Origin: Desertibaculum subflavum
GTDB taxonomy: Bacteria > Pseudomonadota > Alphaproteobacteria > Ferrovibrionales > Ferrovibrionaceae
Reading direction: 5' to 3'
Assembly: GCA_003576705.1 (NCBI GenBank)
Contig: QOZS01000005.1
Coordinates: 62,001-126,000, forward strand
DNA: 64,000 bases
Of the stretch, positions 1-8,118 are shown piece by piece. Position numbers and translations under genes: made by a program. A model generated the notes under the pieces. That model saw nothing but the letters and a program-made list of their open reading frames with translations. It ran no database searches and was not told the origin of the DNA. How positions within the stretch are numbered: position 1 is the stretch's first letter; the number at the start of each line of letters is the position of its first letter.

Positions 1-1040
1 GCCCGATGGAGCTGGTGCCGATCTTCGGCGATATGGGCCTGCTGCAGCTCTGGGTGCCGGAGGAATATGGCGGGCCGGGCGGCGACCTCACCTCGGTCTG
101 CATCGCCCGTGAGGAGATCTCGCGTGTTTCCGAGGCCTGCGCGCTGCTGGCCGGGCAGAACTCGATCGCGCTGATCCTGCCGCTGCTGCATTTCGGCACC
201 GAAGAGCAGAAGCGGCGCTGGCTGCCGCTCGCCGCCAAGGGCAGGACCTTGACGGCGGTGGCGATCACCGAGCCCGAGAGCGGTTCCGACGTCGCCTCCA
301 TGCGCACGCGCGCCAAGCGCGACGGCGGCAGCTACGTGATCAACGGGCAGAAGTGCTACATTACCTGGGGCAATATCGCTCATTGGGTGCTGGTCTTCGC
401 GCGCACCAGCGATGCCAAGGGCTTCCAGGGGATCAGCTGTTTCCTGGTCGACACGAAGACGCCCGGTTTCCGCATCGGCAAGAACGAGAGGAAGATGGGC
501 CTGAACGGCGTGCCCAATGTCGAGCTGTTCTTCGAGGACATGCGCGTGCCGGCGGAGAATCTGATCGGCGAGGAGGGCAGGGGCTTCATCGCCTGCATGC
601 GTATCCTCGACATGAACCGGCCGACGGTCGGCGCCGCCTCGGTCGGCTTGGCCCAGGGCGCGCTCGACGCGGCGATCGACTACGCCAAGAGCCGCAAGCA
701 ATTCGGCCGCGCGATCGCCGAGTTCCAGGGCCTGCAATGGATGCTGGCCGACATGGCGATGCAAGTCGAGGCGGCGCGGGCACTGGTCTACGAATGCTGC
801 AACCGGGTCGACCAGGGGGATTTCGCCCGCCTTGCCGAGCTGTCGTCGATGGCGAAATGCTTCGCCAGCGACATGGCGATGAAGGTGACGACCGACGCGG
901 TGCAGATTTTCGGCGGCGCCGGTTACATGAAGGACTATCCGGTGGAGCGCATGATGCGCGACGCCAAGATCAACCAGATCTTCGAGGGCACCAATCAGAT
1001 CCAGCGCATCGTCATCGCGCGGCACTTGCTCGGGGCATGA
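1..1040 (+). CDS. Acyl-CoA dehydrogenase, 5' end outside window
   Basis: This is an FAD-dependent acyl-CoA dehydrogenase, which makes the alpha,beta double bond of an acyl-CoA and passes electrons to ETF. About 344 residues are visible. The segment ITEPESGSDVASM is the flavin/substrate-binding signature, and the C-terminal IFEGTNQIQR holds the likely catalytic glutamate. The family is usually about 380 residues and the frame is open to the window edge, so the N-terminus (some 40 residues) is missing and the ATG at base 6 is internal. Its stop overlaps the ATG of the CoA-transferase subunit (ATGA), so they are probably co-transcribed. The acyl substrate cannot be told. Confidence 0.93.
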   Translation, partial: PMELVPIFGDMGLLQLWVPEEYGGPGGDLTSVCIAREEISRVSEACALLAGQNSIALILPLLHFGTEEQKRRWLPLAAKGRTLTAVAITEPESGSDVASMRTRAKRDGGSYVINGQKCYITWGNIAHWVLVFARTSDAKGFQGISCFLVDTKTPGFRIGKNERKMGLNGVPNVELFFEDMRVPAENLIGEEGRGFIACMRILDMNRPTVGAASVGLAQGALDAAIDYAKSRKQFGRAIAEFQGLQWMLADMAMQVEAARALVYECCNRVDQGDFARLAELSSMAKCFASDMAMKVTTDAVQIFGGAGYMKDYPVERMMRDAKINQIFEGTNQIQRIVIARHLLGA

Positions 1041-1933
1041 CCATGGCGCGCACTTCCAAGCTTGTCTCGCTCGAGGATGCCGTCGCCGATGTGAAGGATG
1101 GCGCTGCGGTCGGTCTCGGCGGTTGGATCTTTCATTCCCAGCCGATGGCGCTGGTGCGAGCGCTGGTCCGGCAAGGGGCCAAGGACCTCGATCTCGTGCC
1201 CTCGCCCGGCTCCATCGCGCCCGACCTGCTGATCGGCGCCGGACGGGCGCGCAGCACGGTCTGTGTCTTCATCAGCTTCGAGCAGCATGGCCTCGCGCCG
1301 CATTTCCGCCGCGCCGCGGAACGGGGCAGCATCCAGGTGCATGAAATGGACGGGCCGGGCTATGCCGGGGGCCTGCGCGCCGCCATCTGCGACCTGCCCT
1401 GGATGCCGATCCCGGATCTTGCCACCGACCTGCCGAAGGTGAATCCGGCACATTACCGGCCGCTGCCGACGGCGCCGGGCGAGCGGCGCCTGCTCGCGGT
1501 GCAGCCGATCCGGCCGGATGTCTGCTTGCTGCATGCGCAGCAGGCCGACGAGTTCGGCAACGTGCAGTTCCTCGGTGCGCCGTTCTTCGATGTGATGCTG
1601 GCCCAGGCCTCGCGCCGCGTCGTCGTCTCGGTCGACCGCATCGTCTCGCCCGAGACCATCCGCCGTTCGAACCATCTGACCAAGCTGCCCTATGCGCTGG
1701 TGGACGCCGTGGTGGAGGCGCCGTTCGGCGCGCACCCGACCGCCAGCGCCGCCATCTACCGCGCCGACGAGGCGCATCTCAGGGAATACGTGGAGGCCAG
1801 CGCCAAGCCGGAGGGTTTCGGCGCCTACCTGGAACGTTATGTCTCCGGTGCCGGGGAAAACTCCGCCTATCTCGACCGGATCGGCGGCGGCCGGCTGTCC
1901 GAGCTCGCGGTGTCGGAGAGCAACGTCGCGTGA
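1037..1933 (+). CDS. CoA-transferase subunit A (family I, glutaconate/IpdA-like)
   Basis: The 298-residue protein resembles the alpha subunit of family I CoA-transferases (glutaconate CoA-transferase A, IpdA). It has the N-terminal KDGAAVGLGGWIFHSQPMAL region and the ADEFGNVQFLG segment typical of the fold. The start is the ATG overlapping the preceding stop; an ATG two codons later is possible. Family members act with a beta subunit, and classical enzymes carry the catalytic glutamate on beta. No beta gene follows: the next gene is a GntR regulator whose GTG overlaps this stop. The partner may lie left of the window. The role in acyl-CoA catabolism is inferred from the adjacent dehydrogenase. 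Confidence 0.85.
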   Translation: MTMARTSKLVSLEDAVADVKDGAAVGLGGWIFHSQPMALVRALVRQGAKDLDLVPSPGSIAPDLLIGAGRARSTVCVFISFEQHGLAPHFRRAAERGSIQVHEMDGPGYAGGLRAAICDLPWMPIPDLATDLPKVNPAHYRPLPTAPGERRLLAVQPIRPDVCLLHAQQADEFGNVQFLGAPFFDVMLAQASRRVVVSVDRIVSPETIRRSNHLTKLPYALVDAVVEAPFGAHPTASAAIYRADEAHLREYVEASAKPEGFGAYLERYVSGAGENSAYLDRIGGGRLSELAVSESNVA

Positions 1934-2640
1934 GCGCCGCCGCGGACTTCCGCCCGATCAGGACGGCGCGCGCCTTCGAGGAGATCGCGGGCCAGATCCG
2001 CGGCGAGCTTGCGCTCGGGCGCCTGCGCCCGGGCGACCGCCTGCCGTCGGAGCGGGCGCTGTCGGAACAGCTCGGCGTGTCGCGCAACACGCTGCGCGAG
2101 GCTTTGCGCTCACTGGAGAATGCCGGCCTGCTGAAGCTGAAGAAGGGGGCCGCCGGCGGCGCCTTCGTGGCGGAGGAAACCGGCAGCGCTGTGATCGCCG
2201 GCCTGCGCGACATGTACCATCTCGGCGCCATCGGGCCGGATCACCTGACCGAGGCACGGGTCTGGATCGAGAGCATCGCCGTGCGCGCGGCCTGCGAACG
2301 GGCGACGCCGGCGGACCTCGCCGCGATGCGTGCCAACATCGCCGCCGCCCGCGACGCCGGTGCGGATTTCTTCACGCGGGCGGAAATCCACCTCGAATTT
2401 CATCGCCTGATCGCCCGCGCGACGCGCAATCCCATCATGGCGATCATGATGGACGCGATTACCGACATCATGCAGCACTTCATCCGCGCCATCGGCCCGC
2501 ACGAGAACCGCTATGTGCTGCCGTCGCGACAGCGCTTCATGCGGCATATGGAGGCGCGGGATGCGGGTGCGGCGGTGGCGGAGATGGAAAGCCATCTCCG
2601 CCGGCTGCATCGGTACTATCTGTCGAAGACGGCCCGCTAG
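1930..2640 (+). CDS. GntR-family regulator, FadR/FCD subfamily
   Basis: This is a 236-residue transcription factor. The N-terminal winged helix spans about residues 10-75, with the GntR pattern GDRLPSERALSEQLGVSRNT and then LREALRSLE. A helical FCD effector domain follows (about 90-230), containing EIHLEFHRLIARATRNP and the histidines that usually bind a metal and an organic-acid ligand. The GTG start overlaps the stop of the CoA-transferase gene, so it is probably the last gene of the acyl-CoA operon and may regulate it in response to a pathway acid. Its TAG stop interlocks with the stop of the facing gene (CTAG, 2637-2640). Confidence 0.93.
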   Translation: MSAAADFRPIRTARAFEEIAGQIRGELALGRLRPGDRLPSERALSEQLGVSRNTLREALRSLENAGLLKLKKGAAGGAFVAEETGSAVIAGLRDMYHLGAIGPDHLTEARVWIESIAVRAACERATPADLAAMRANIAAARDAGADFFTRAEIHLEFHRLIARATRNPIMAIMMDAITDIMQHFIRAIGPHENRYVLPSRQRFMRHMEARDAGAAVAEMESHLRRLHRYYLSKTAR

Positions 2641-3692
2641 ATCGCCTCGGCGATGGCCTGGCCGAGCTCGCGCGTGCCGGCCTGGCCGCCCATATCGCGG
2701 GTCAGCACGCGGCCTTCCTTGACCACGCGCTCGATCGCCGCCTCGACGGCGCGCGCGGCTTCCGGATGGCCGAGATGCTCCAGCATCATGGCGCCGGACC
2801 AGATCTGTCCGATCGGGTTGGCGATGTAGCGACCGGCGATGTCGGGCGCCGAGCCGTGCACCGGCTCGAACATCGAGGGCAGCTTGCGCTCCGGGTTGAG
2901 GTTGGCGGAGGGCGCGATGCCGATCGAGCCGGCGACGGCCGGCCCGAGGTCAGACAGGATGTCGCCGAACAGGTTGGAGCCGACCACGACGTCGAACCAG
3001 TCCGGATGCGCGACGAAATGCGCGCACAGGATGTCGATGTGGAACTGCGCCGTCTTCACGTCCGGATACTCGGCGGCGATCGCTTTGAAGCGCTCGTCCC
3101 AGTACGGCATCGTGTGGATGATGCCGTTCGACTTTGTGGCCGAGGTGACGTGCTTGCGCTTGCGCTTGCGGGCGAGCTCGAAGGCGTGGCGGATGATCCG
3201 GTCGACGCCGCGGCGGGTGAACACCGTCTGCTGCATCGCCATCTCGGCATCGGTGCCGCCATAGAGCCGGCCGCCGATCTCGGAATACTCGCCCTCGCAA
3301 TTCTCGCGGATGATGATCATGTCGATATCGGCCGGCCCACGGTCGCGCAGCGGCGAGGTCATGCCGGGCAGCAGGCGGACGGGGCGCTTGTTGACGTATT
3401 GCTCGAACTGCCGGCGCATCGGGATCAGCAGGCCCCAGAGCGAGACATGATCCGCCACGTCGGGATGGCCCACGGCGCCGAGGAACACGGCATCCATGTC
3501 GGCGATCTGCTGGAGCCCGTCCTCCGGCATCATGCGGCCGGTCTTGCGGTAGCGCTCGCAGGACCAGTCGAGCTCCTTGAACTCGAACTTGATGCCGAAT
3601 TTCCGCCCTGCGGCTTCCAGCGCCTTGATGCCTTCCGGCACCACTTCGTGACCGATGCCGTCGCCGGCGATGACCGCAATCCGATGTGCCAT
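2637..3692 (-). CDS. Tartrate / D-malate dehydrogenase (decarboxylating)
   Basis: The 351-residue NAD-dependent beta-decarboxylating dehydrogenase belongs to the isocitrate/isopropylmalate dehydrogenase fold, tartrate dehydrogenase (TtuC/DmlA) branch. It starts with IAVIAGDGIGHEVVPEG. IIIRENCEGEYSEIGGR is the substrate loop, and NLFGDILSDLGPAVAGSIG carries the metal-binding aspartates. EPVHGSAPDIAGRYIANP is the NAD-binding region. It should oxidise D-malate or tartrate to pyruvate or oxaloglycolate. A GGGAGGAG ribosome site precedes the ATG. It is last in a same-strand run after DUF1127, PhzF and GNAT genes. Which acid it prefers cannot be decided from sequence. Confidence 0.92.
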   Translation of the reverse strand: MAHRIAVIAGDGIGHEVVPEGIKALEAAGRKFGIKFEFKELDWSCERYRKTGRMMPEDGLQQIADMDAVFLGAVGHPDVADHVSLWGLLIPMRRQFEQYVNKRPVRLLPGMTSPLRDRGPADIDMIIIRENCEGEYSEIGGRLYGGTDAEMAMQQTVFTRRGVDRIIRHAFELARKRKRKHVTSATKSNGIIHTMPYWDERFKAIAAEYPDVKTAQFHIDILCAHFVAHPDWFDVVVGSNLFGDILSDLGPAVAGSIGIAPSANLNPERKLPSMFEPVHGSAPDIAGRYIANPIGQIWSGAMMLEHLGHPEAARAVEAAIERVVKEGRVLTRDMGGQAGTRELGQAIAEAI

Positions 3693-3718
3693 GAGCTCCT
3701 CCCGTCTATGCGACGAGA

Positions 3719-4204
3719 TTAGCCCAAGCTCAGCTCCATGTGGATGATCCCGGGGATCGGGCTCTGGTTGTAGGGTGGAATGGTGCGGAAGCCGAGCGCG
3801 CGGTAGAGCGTGATCGCCGAATCCATCTTGCCCGGCACGGTGTCGAGCCGCATGCGGGTGTAGCCGGCGCGCTTCGCGGCGGCGATCAGGGCTTCGCAGA
3901 GCTTGCGGCCGACGCCGGCGCCGCGGGCTTCCTGGGTCAGGTACAGCCGCTTCATTTCGCCGGTCTGCTCGTCGAGCTGGCGCATCGCAACGCAGCCGAT
4001 CGCATTTCCATCCTTGAGAGCCAGGAGCAGGGCGCCTTTCGGTGGCGCGTAGATGCCGGGGAGCGAGTCGAGCTCGGCAGCGAAATCTTCGAAATCTAGG
4101 CTGAAGCCGAGACTGTCGGCATAGGCCCGGAACAAATCCCGGGTGGCGGCGAGCTGGTCCGGCGACGTCGCCGGCTGGATGGCAATCGGATCAGATTTCG
4201 ACAT
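3719..4204 (-). CDS. GNAT-family N-acetyltransferase
   Basis: The 161-residue protein is a stand-alone GCN5-related acetyltransferase. The acetyl-CoA pyrophosphate loop is RGAGVGRKLCEALI around residues 95-108, preceded by the beta strand MKRLYL. TLYRALGFRTIPPYN is the usual C-terminal GNAT motif. The acceptor is unknown. The first 14 bases overlap the end of the PhzF-like gene, so the two are translationally linked, and the dehydrogenase follows 26 bases later. Confidence 0.88.
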   Translation of the reverse strand: MSKSDPIAIQPATSPDQLAATRDLFRAYADSLGFSLDFEDFAAELDSLPGIYAPPKGALLLALKDGNAIGCVAMRQLDEQTGEMKRLYLTQEARGAGVGRKLCEALIAAAKRAGYTRMRLDTVPGKMDSAITLYRALGFRTIPPYNQSPIPGIIHMELSLG

Positions 4205-4973
4205 GGCCCTCCATATAGAAGGCGCATTTTCCCTTCAGGTCCACCCTGTCGCCGTTCATCCGGCAAAGAATCTCGCCGCCGCGGCGCGAGGCCTGGAAGG
4301 CGCGGATCTCGCGCTTGCCGGTGCGGGCCGACCAGTAGGGCGCGATGGCGCAATGCGCCGAGCCGGTCACCGGATCCTCGTCGATGCCGGCTTTGGGTGC
4401 GAAATAGCGGCTGACGCAGTCATAGCCCTGGTCGCCGGGACCGGTGACGACGACGCCCATGCGGTCGAGCTCGGCGAGCGCGCGATAGTCCGGCGTCAAG
4501 CCGCGCACATCCGCCGCCGTATCGAACACGGCGAGATAGTTGTGGCCGTCCAACACCTGGGCCGGCGCCCGGCCGAGCGCGGCGGTCAGGGCAGGGGGCG
4601 TCGCGACCGGCGCGAATGATCGCACCGGGAAGTCCATCGTGAGCCAGTCGCCGTCCCGCGTGACGGTGAGCCGGCCGCTCCTGGTGTCGAAATCGACGCG
4701 ATCGCTGCCCGGTTTCAGACGGTTGAACACCACCCAGGCACTGGCCAGGGTCGCATGGCCGCAGAGCGGCACCTCGACTTCCGGCGTGAACCAGCGGAGC
4801 TTCCACGCTTCCCCGTCGGCGACCAGAAAGGCGGTCTCGGCGAGATTGTTTTCGGCCGCGATGGCGCGCATCGTCTCGTCGTCCGGGAAATCCGGCAGCG
4901 GCATGACCGCTGCCGGATTGCCGCGAAAGCGCTCCGCCGTGAAGGCGTCGATCTGGAAGATCGGCGCGCGCAT
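4191..4973 (-). CDS. PhzF-family epimerase/isomerase
   Basis: The 260-residue protein belongs to the PhzF / diaminopimelate-epimerase-like fold. The start chosen is the ATG giving MRAPIFQIDAFTAERFRGNP, which matches the family N-terminus; it overlaps the DUF1127 stop by one base (TGATG). NNLAETAFL carries the conserved acidic residue that catalyses the proton shift in PhzF, and DEDPVTGSAHC is the second family signature. There is no phenazine operon here, so the substrate is unknown. Neighbours suggest small-molecule metabolism. An upstream in-frame GTG or ATG would add nine unconserved residues. Confidence 0.9.
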   Translation of the reverse strand: MRAPIFQIDAFTAERFRGNPAAVMPLPDFPDDETMRAIAAENNLAETAFLVADGEAWKLRWFTPEVEVPLCGHATLASAWVVFNRLKPGSDRVDFDTRSGRLTVTRDGDWLTMDFPVRSFAPVATPPALTAALGRAPAQVLDGHNYLAVFDTAADVRGLTPDYRALAELDRMGVVVTGPGDQGYDCVSRYFAPKAGIDEDPVTGSAHCAIAPYWSARTGKREIRAFQASRRGGEILCRMNGDRVDLKGKCAFYMEGHVEI

Positions 4974-5206
4974 CACGGGTACCAGAACGGCTTGCGCCAT
5001 TCCCGCTCGGTATCCGCGCGGGAGAGGCCGACATCGCGCAGCATGCGGTCGTCGAGGCGGGCGAGGTGATTGCGCTCACGCGCACGCGCCTGCCAGCCCA
5101 CCACGAGCACGGCCAGGGATTTCAGATCCTCCCACAGCCGCACGCCCAGCATGGCGGCCCGGTCCATGGCCGGAAGCCGCGCGATTGTATCGATCCTTTC
5201 CCACAT
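4973..5206 (-). CDS. DUF1127 small protein
   Basis: This is a 77-residue basic protein. Its C-terminal part LARLDDRMLRDVGLSRADTE followed by REWRKPFW is the DUF1127 (YjiS-like) motif. Proteins of this family are small, common in alphaproteobacteria, and some bind RNA or affect phosphate and stress responses. No function can be assigned to this copy. It is the first gene of a four-gene minus-strand run and is transcribed divergently from the MocR-type regulator, with 83 bases between the two start codons. Confidence 0.88.
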   Translation of the reverse strand: MWERIDTIARLPAMDRAAMLGVRLWEDLKSLAVLVVGWQARARERNHLARLDDRMLRDVGLSRADTEREWRKPFWYP

Positions 5207-5252
5207 TGTTGACTCCTATGGCGGAGCAAATGCTCCGATTGGCAGAAATGCC

Positions 5253-5298
5253 TTGACGATTGAATGGTGTCAATCTAGGAATTGTCACCATGACAATT
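5253..5298. promoter_or_regulatory. Divergent promoter/operator, MocR gene and DUF1127 operon
   Basis: Between the divergent genes lie a TTGACG hexamer on the plus strand (5253-5258) and a TTGACA on the minus strand (complement of 5268-5273). Two inverted repeats are present: ATTGA-N6-TCAAT at 5259-5274, and AATTGTCA-CCA-TGACAATT at 5280-5298. The second spans the ATG of the regulator, so a bound protein would block transcription or translation of that gene. Autoregulation by the MocR-type protein is inference. The -10 elements are poor. Confidence 0.5.
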
Positions 5299-6666
5299 TG
5301 GCTGCCTGACCTGTCTAGCCGTATCGGACCGGTCTACCGCGCGCTGGCCGACGCCATCGTCGATGCGATCGAAACCGGCGCGCTGCCGACCGGCGTACGC
5401 CTGCCGCCACAGCGCGAGCTGGCCTGGAAACTGGGGGTGACGGTGGGGACCGTCAGCCGCGGCTATATGGAGGCGGAGCGGCTCGGCTATCTCTCCGGCG
5501 AAGTGGGGCGCGGCACCTATGCGCGCCGGCCCAACACGGCGCCGCTCGCCGGCACGCGCCAGCCCGGCGATCCGATCGACCTGTCGCACAACGCGCTGGC
5601 CACGGCAGAGACCCGCCAGGCGCTGGTCGGGCGGCTGTCCGGCGTCACCGCGCGCGATATCGACTGCCTGGTCGGCTATCCGCCGATCGGCGGCCATGCG
5701 GCGCACCGGGCGACGATCGCGGGCTGGCTCTCCCAGGTCGGCCTGTCGGCCCGGCCGGATGATGTGATCATCACCGCCGGCGCGCAGCAGGCGCTCGGCA
5801 TCGCGCTGACCCTGTTCGGCCGCAACGACCGGCCGGTGCTGATGGAGCGGCTGACCTACAGCGTCTGGATCGACATGGCGCGGCTCAGCGACCGGGCCAT
5901 CGAGCCGGTCGAGATGGATGCCGAAGGCATGGTGCCCGAGGCGCTGGAGGCGGCCGCGCGGCGCAGCGGCGCCCGCATGGTCATGCTGCAGCCGACCCTG
6001 CAGAACCCGACCAACGCGACCATGAGCCTGGCCCGCCGGCAGGCGATCGCCGAGGCGGCCCGGCGCGAGGATCTGATCCTGATCGAGGATGACGTCTATG
6101 GCACCTTGCCCGCGCATCGCCCCGTCGCCCTCGCCACCATGGCACCGGAGCGCACGATCTATATCGGCAGCGCGTCGAAATGCTTCGTCCCCGGCCTCAG
6201 GATCGGCTGGATCGTGGCGCCGGCGCAGATGGTGCCGCGGCTCGCCGGGGCGGTGCATGCGCGCTCGCTCGGGCCATCGGGGCTGAACGCCGAGATCGTC
6301 GCCCGCTGGATCGCCGACGGCACCGCCGACCGGCTGGTGCAGGCGCAGCGCCGCGAGCTGGAGGCGCGGCAGCAGCTGGCCGCGGAGGCGCTTGCGGGGC
6401 TCGACATGCGCGGCGATCCGGGCAGCATGCATGTTCTGCTGAGCCCGCCGGAGCCTTGGACCGCTGCCGCCTTCGCCGCCGCGGCGGAATCGCGCGGCAT
6501 CATCGTCGTGCCGGCCAGCCGGTTCGCGGTGCTGCCGGAATTCGCGCCCGAATCGGTTCGCATCTCGCTCGCCGGTGCGGCGGATCGCGTGGCCCTGCGC
6601 GCCGCCTTGGCGGCGCTGGCCGATCTCTGCCGCCAGACCCCGCCGAATCGGCGCGCGATCGTCTAG
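5290..6666 (+). CDS. MocR-type PLP-dependent transcriptional regulator
   Basis: This is a GntR/aminotransferase fusion regulator of 458 residues. The winged helix occupies about residues 8-75 (VRLPPQRELAWKLGVTVGT), followed by a class I aminotransferase-like domain. YIGSASKCFVPGLRIGWIV contains the probable PLP-binding lysine, and LIEDDVYGTL is the cofactor-aspartate region. The ATG at 5290 is chosen over a TTG 30 bases upstream because MTIWLPDLSSRIGPVYRAL fits family N-termini. Such regulators often control a divergent metabolic operon, here DUF1127-phzF-GNAT-dehydrogenase. The effector is unknown. Confidence 0.92.
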   Translation: MTIWLPDLSSRIGPVYRALADAIVDAIETGALPTGVRLPPQRELAWKLGVTVGTVSRGYMEAERLGYLSGEVGRGTYARRPNTAPLAGTRQPGDPIDLSHNALATAETRQALVGRLSGVTARDIDCLVGYPPIGGHAAHRATIAGWLSQVGLSARPDDVIITAGAQQALGIALTLFGRNDRPVLMERLTYSVWIDMARLSDRAIEPVEMDAEGMVPEALEAAARRSGARMVMLQPTLQNPTNATMSLARRQAIAEAARREDLILIEDDVYGTLPAHRPVALATMAPERTIYIGSASKCFVPGLRIGWIVAPAQMVPRLAGAVHARSLGPSGLNAEIVARWIADGTADRLVQAQRRELEARQQLAAEALAGLDMRGDPGSMHVLLSPPEPWTAAAFAAAAESRGIIVVPASRFAVLPEFAPESVRISLAGAADRVALRAALAALADLCRQTPPNRRAIV

Positions 6667-6783
6667 CCGCCGATTGTCAATCCATATTTTCGACCTGGCC
6701 GAAACGGCATATATTGACGTGCGTCACAGCGCTGTCGCCGACCCCGGCTATAGCGTCGCGTCATGACGATACGAGAGGCGGTC

Positions 6784-6987
6784 ATGACCAAGCATTCGAT
6801 GCCGGCCGTGATGGCGCTGGGGTTGCTCCTCGGTGCGATGGTGGCACTGGTCATCCTGGGCGTCGCCCCGACCTTGCAGGCCAAGCGTGCGATGATCGAT
6901 GCCGCCGGTCCCTATGCCCTGGCCGCCGCGGGCATTGCCCTGCTCGCCTATGTCGCAGCGCCGCGGGCCTTTACCCGCCGCTGGTAG
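6784..6987 (+). CDS. Small two-helix membrane protein, unknown
   Basis: This is a 67-residue hydrophobic protein with two predicted membrane helices (about residues 8-27 and 42-58) joined by a short charged loop containing QAKRAMIDAAG, and an RRW C-terminus. The ATG at 6784 is chosen because GAGAGG lies about four bases upstream; an ATG seven codons earlier is possible. No family is recognised. It ends inside the last 17 bases of the facing AEC transporter gene. Confidence 0.6.
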   Translation: MTKHSMPAVMALGLLLGAMVALVILGVAPTLQAKRAMIDAAGPYALAAAGIALLAYVAAPRAFTRRW

Positions 6988-7945
6988 GGCTAAAAACCGC
7001 CAACAGATCGAGATCGCCGGCGGCGATGGCCACCGCGATCGACACCGTCACCACGCCGATCGCGGTCGAAGCGAGCACCACGGTGGATGCCCGCCGCGGC
7101 CGCCGGCCGTAGACGGTCGCCAGCACGAAGACATTGGCGGCCGAGGGCAGGCTTGCCTCCACCACTGCAAGGCAGGTGAGGAAAGGGTCGAGCTGCAGGC
7201 CGAGCGCGAACAGGCCGGCGAGCGCTGGATGCATTACCAGCTTGAGGAAGACGAGGGTGCCGACCTCTGCCTTGTCGCCGCTGACCGGCTGGCCGACCAG
7301 GGTGGCGCCGAGGGCGAATAGCGCACAGGGCGCCGCCGCGTTGGCGAGCAGGCCGAGCAGGCTGGCGACCGGCAGCGGCAGCGGCAGAGCGAGCAGCCAC
7401 CAGGCGAGCCCCAGCAGCGCCGCGATCAGGAGGGGATTGCGCGCGAGCCCACGCACTACGCGCGTCAAGGTCGCGAACAGCGTGGTCGGCTTGCCGGTAT
7501 CGGCTTCGAGCAGCAGGGTGGTCAGCGTGAACAGCAGCAGCGTGTCGGTGATCAGGATCATGATCGCCGGGGCGAGCGCCGCGTCGCCCCAGATCTGGAT
7601 CACCAGCGGCAGGCCCATATAGCCGACATTGGGATAGGCGGCGGCCATGCCCTGGATGCCGCATTCGCCGAGCCGGGCGCCGAAGAAGACGCGCCCTGCC
7701 AGCGCGGCCAGCAGGTAGCAGGCGAGCCCGGCGCCGGAATAGGCGAGCAGCAGCCGGAAGTCGAAACTGCCGACCGTCGGCGTGGTCGCGAGCTTGTAGA
7801 ACAGGAGCGCCGGCAGGGCGAACCAGAACACGAAGGCGTTGAGCCCGACCACGGCGGGCTCCGGCAGCAGGTTGGTCCGCCGTGCCGCGAAGCCGCAGAA
7901 CACCAGGCCGAAAAACGGCAGCGAAATCGACAGAATGGCCTGCAT
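6971..7945 (-). CDS. AEC-family (auxin efflux carrier-type) transporter
   Basis: This is an inner-membrane carrier of 324 residues with about ten hydrophobic segments in two five-helix halves, as in bacterial AEC/MdcF-type permeases. The first half contains YPNVGYMGLPLVIQIWG, the characteristic N-P-x-G-like helix break; the second half contains LPSAANVFVLATVYG. The ATG giving MQAILSISLPFFGLVFCG is preferred over an ATG 14 codons upstream that adds a non-hydrophobic leader. The substrate is probably an organic anion, as in the malonate and malate carriers of the family, but this is not determined. Confidence 0.88.
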   Translation of the reverse strand: MQAILSISLPFFGLVFCGFAARRTNLLPEPAVVGLNAFVFWFALPALLFYKLATTPTVGSFDFRLLLAYSGAGLACYLLAALAGRVFFGARLGECGIQGMAAAYPNVGYMGLPLVIQIWGDAALAPAIMILITDTLLLFTLTTLLLEADTGKPTTLFATLTRVVRGLARNPLLIAALLGLAWWLLALPLPLPVASLLGLLANAAAPCALFALGATLVGQPVSGDKAEVGTLVFLKLVMHPALAGLFALGLQLDPFLTCLAVVEASLPSAANVFVLATVYGRRPRRASTVVLASTAIGVVTVSIAVAIAAGDLDLLAVFSPTSGG

Positions 7946-7990
7946 GCGGGGGAAGCGTGGCAAGGTAACGGGCGCGCAAGCTAGCATGAC

Positions 7991-8045
7991 GCTTACGCGC
8001 GGCGAGGCTTACGCCACTTGCGGCCGGATCGTATTTTGTTATGGT
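7991..8045 (+). promoter_or_regulatory. Candidate promoter and direct repeats of the liv operon
   Basis: Upstream of the solute-binding gene is TTGCGG (8018-8023), a 16-base spacer, then TATGGT (8040-8045). Immediately upstream are two exact copies of GCTTACGC at 7991-7998 and 8007-8014, 16 bases apart start to start, a layout typical of an activator or repressor site. This was read by eye; neither element has been tested. Confidence 0.4.
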
Positions 8046-8118
8046 CAGCAACAATTGGGTTGCCGCGTTCCAAGAGCGCTGGTCGAGGCAGGCAACCTTG
8101 TTCAGGGGAGACACTCGA

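Noticed and set aside
1692..3722. A 676-codon plus-strand open frame
   Set aside because: It overlaps three well-supported genes in other frames and shows no family motif.
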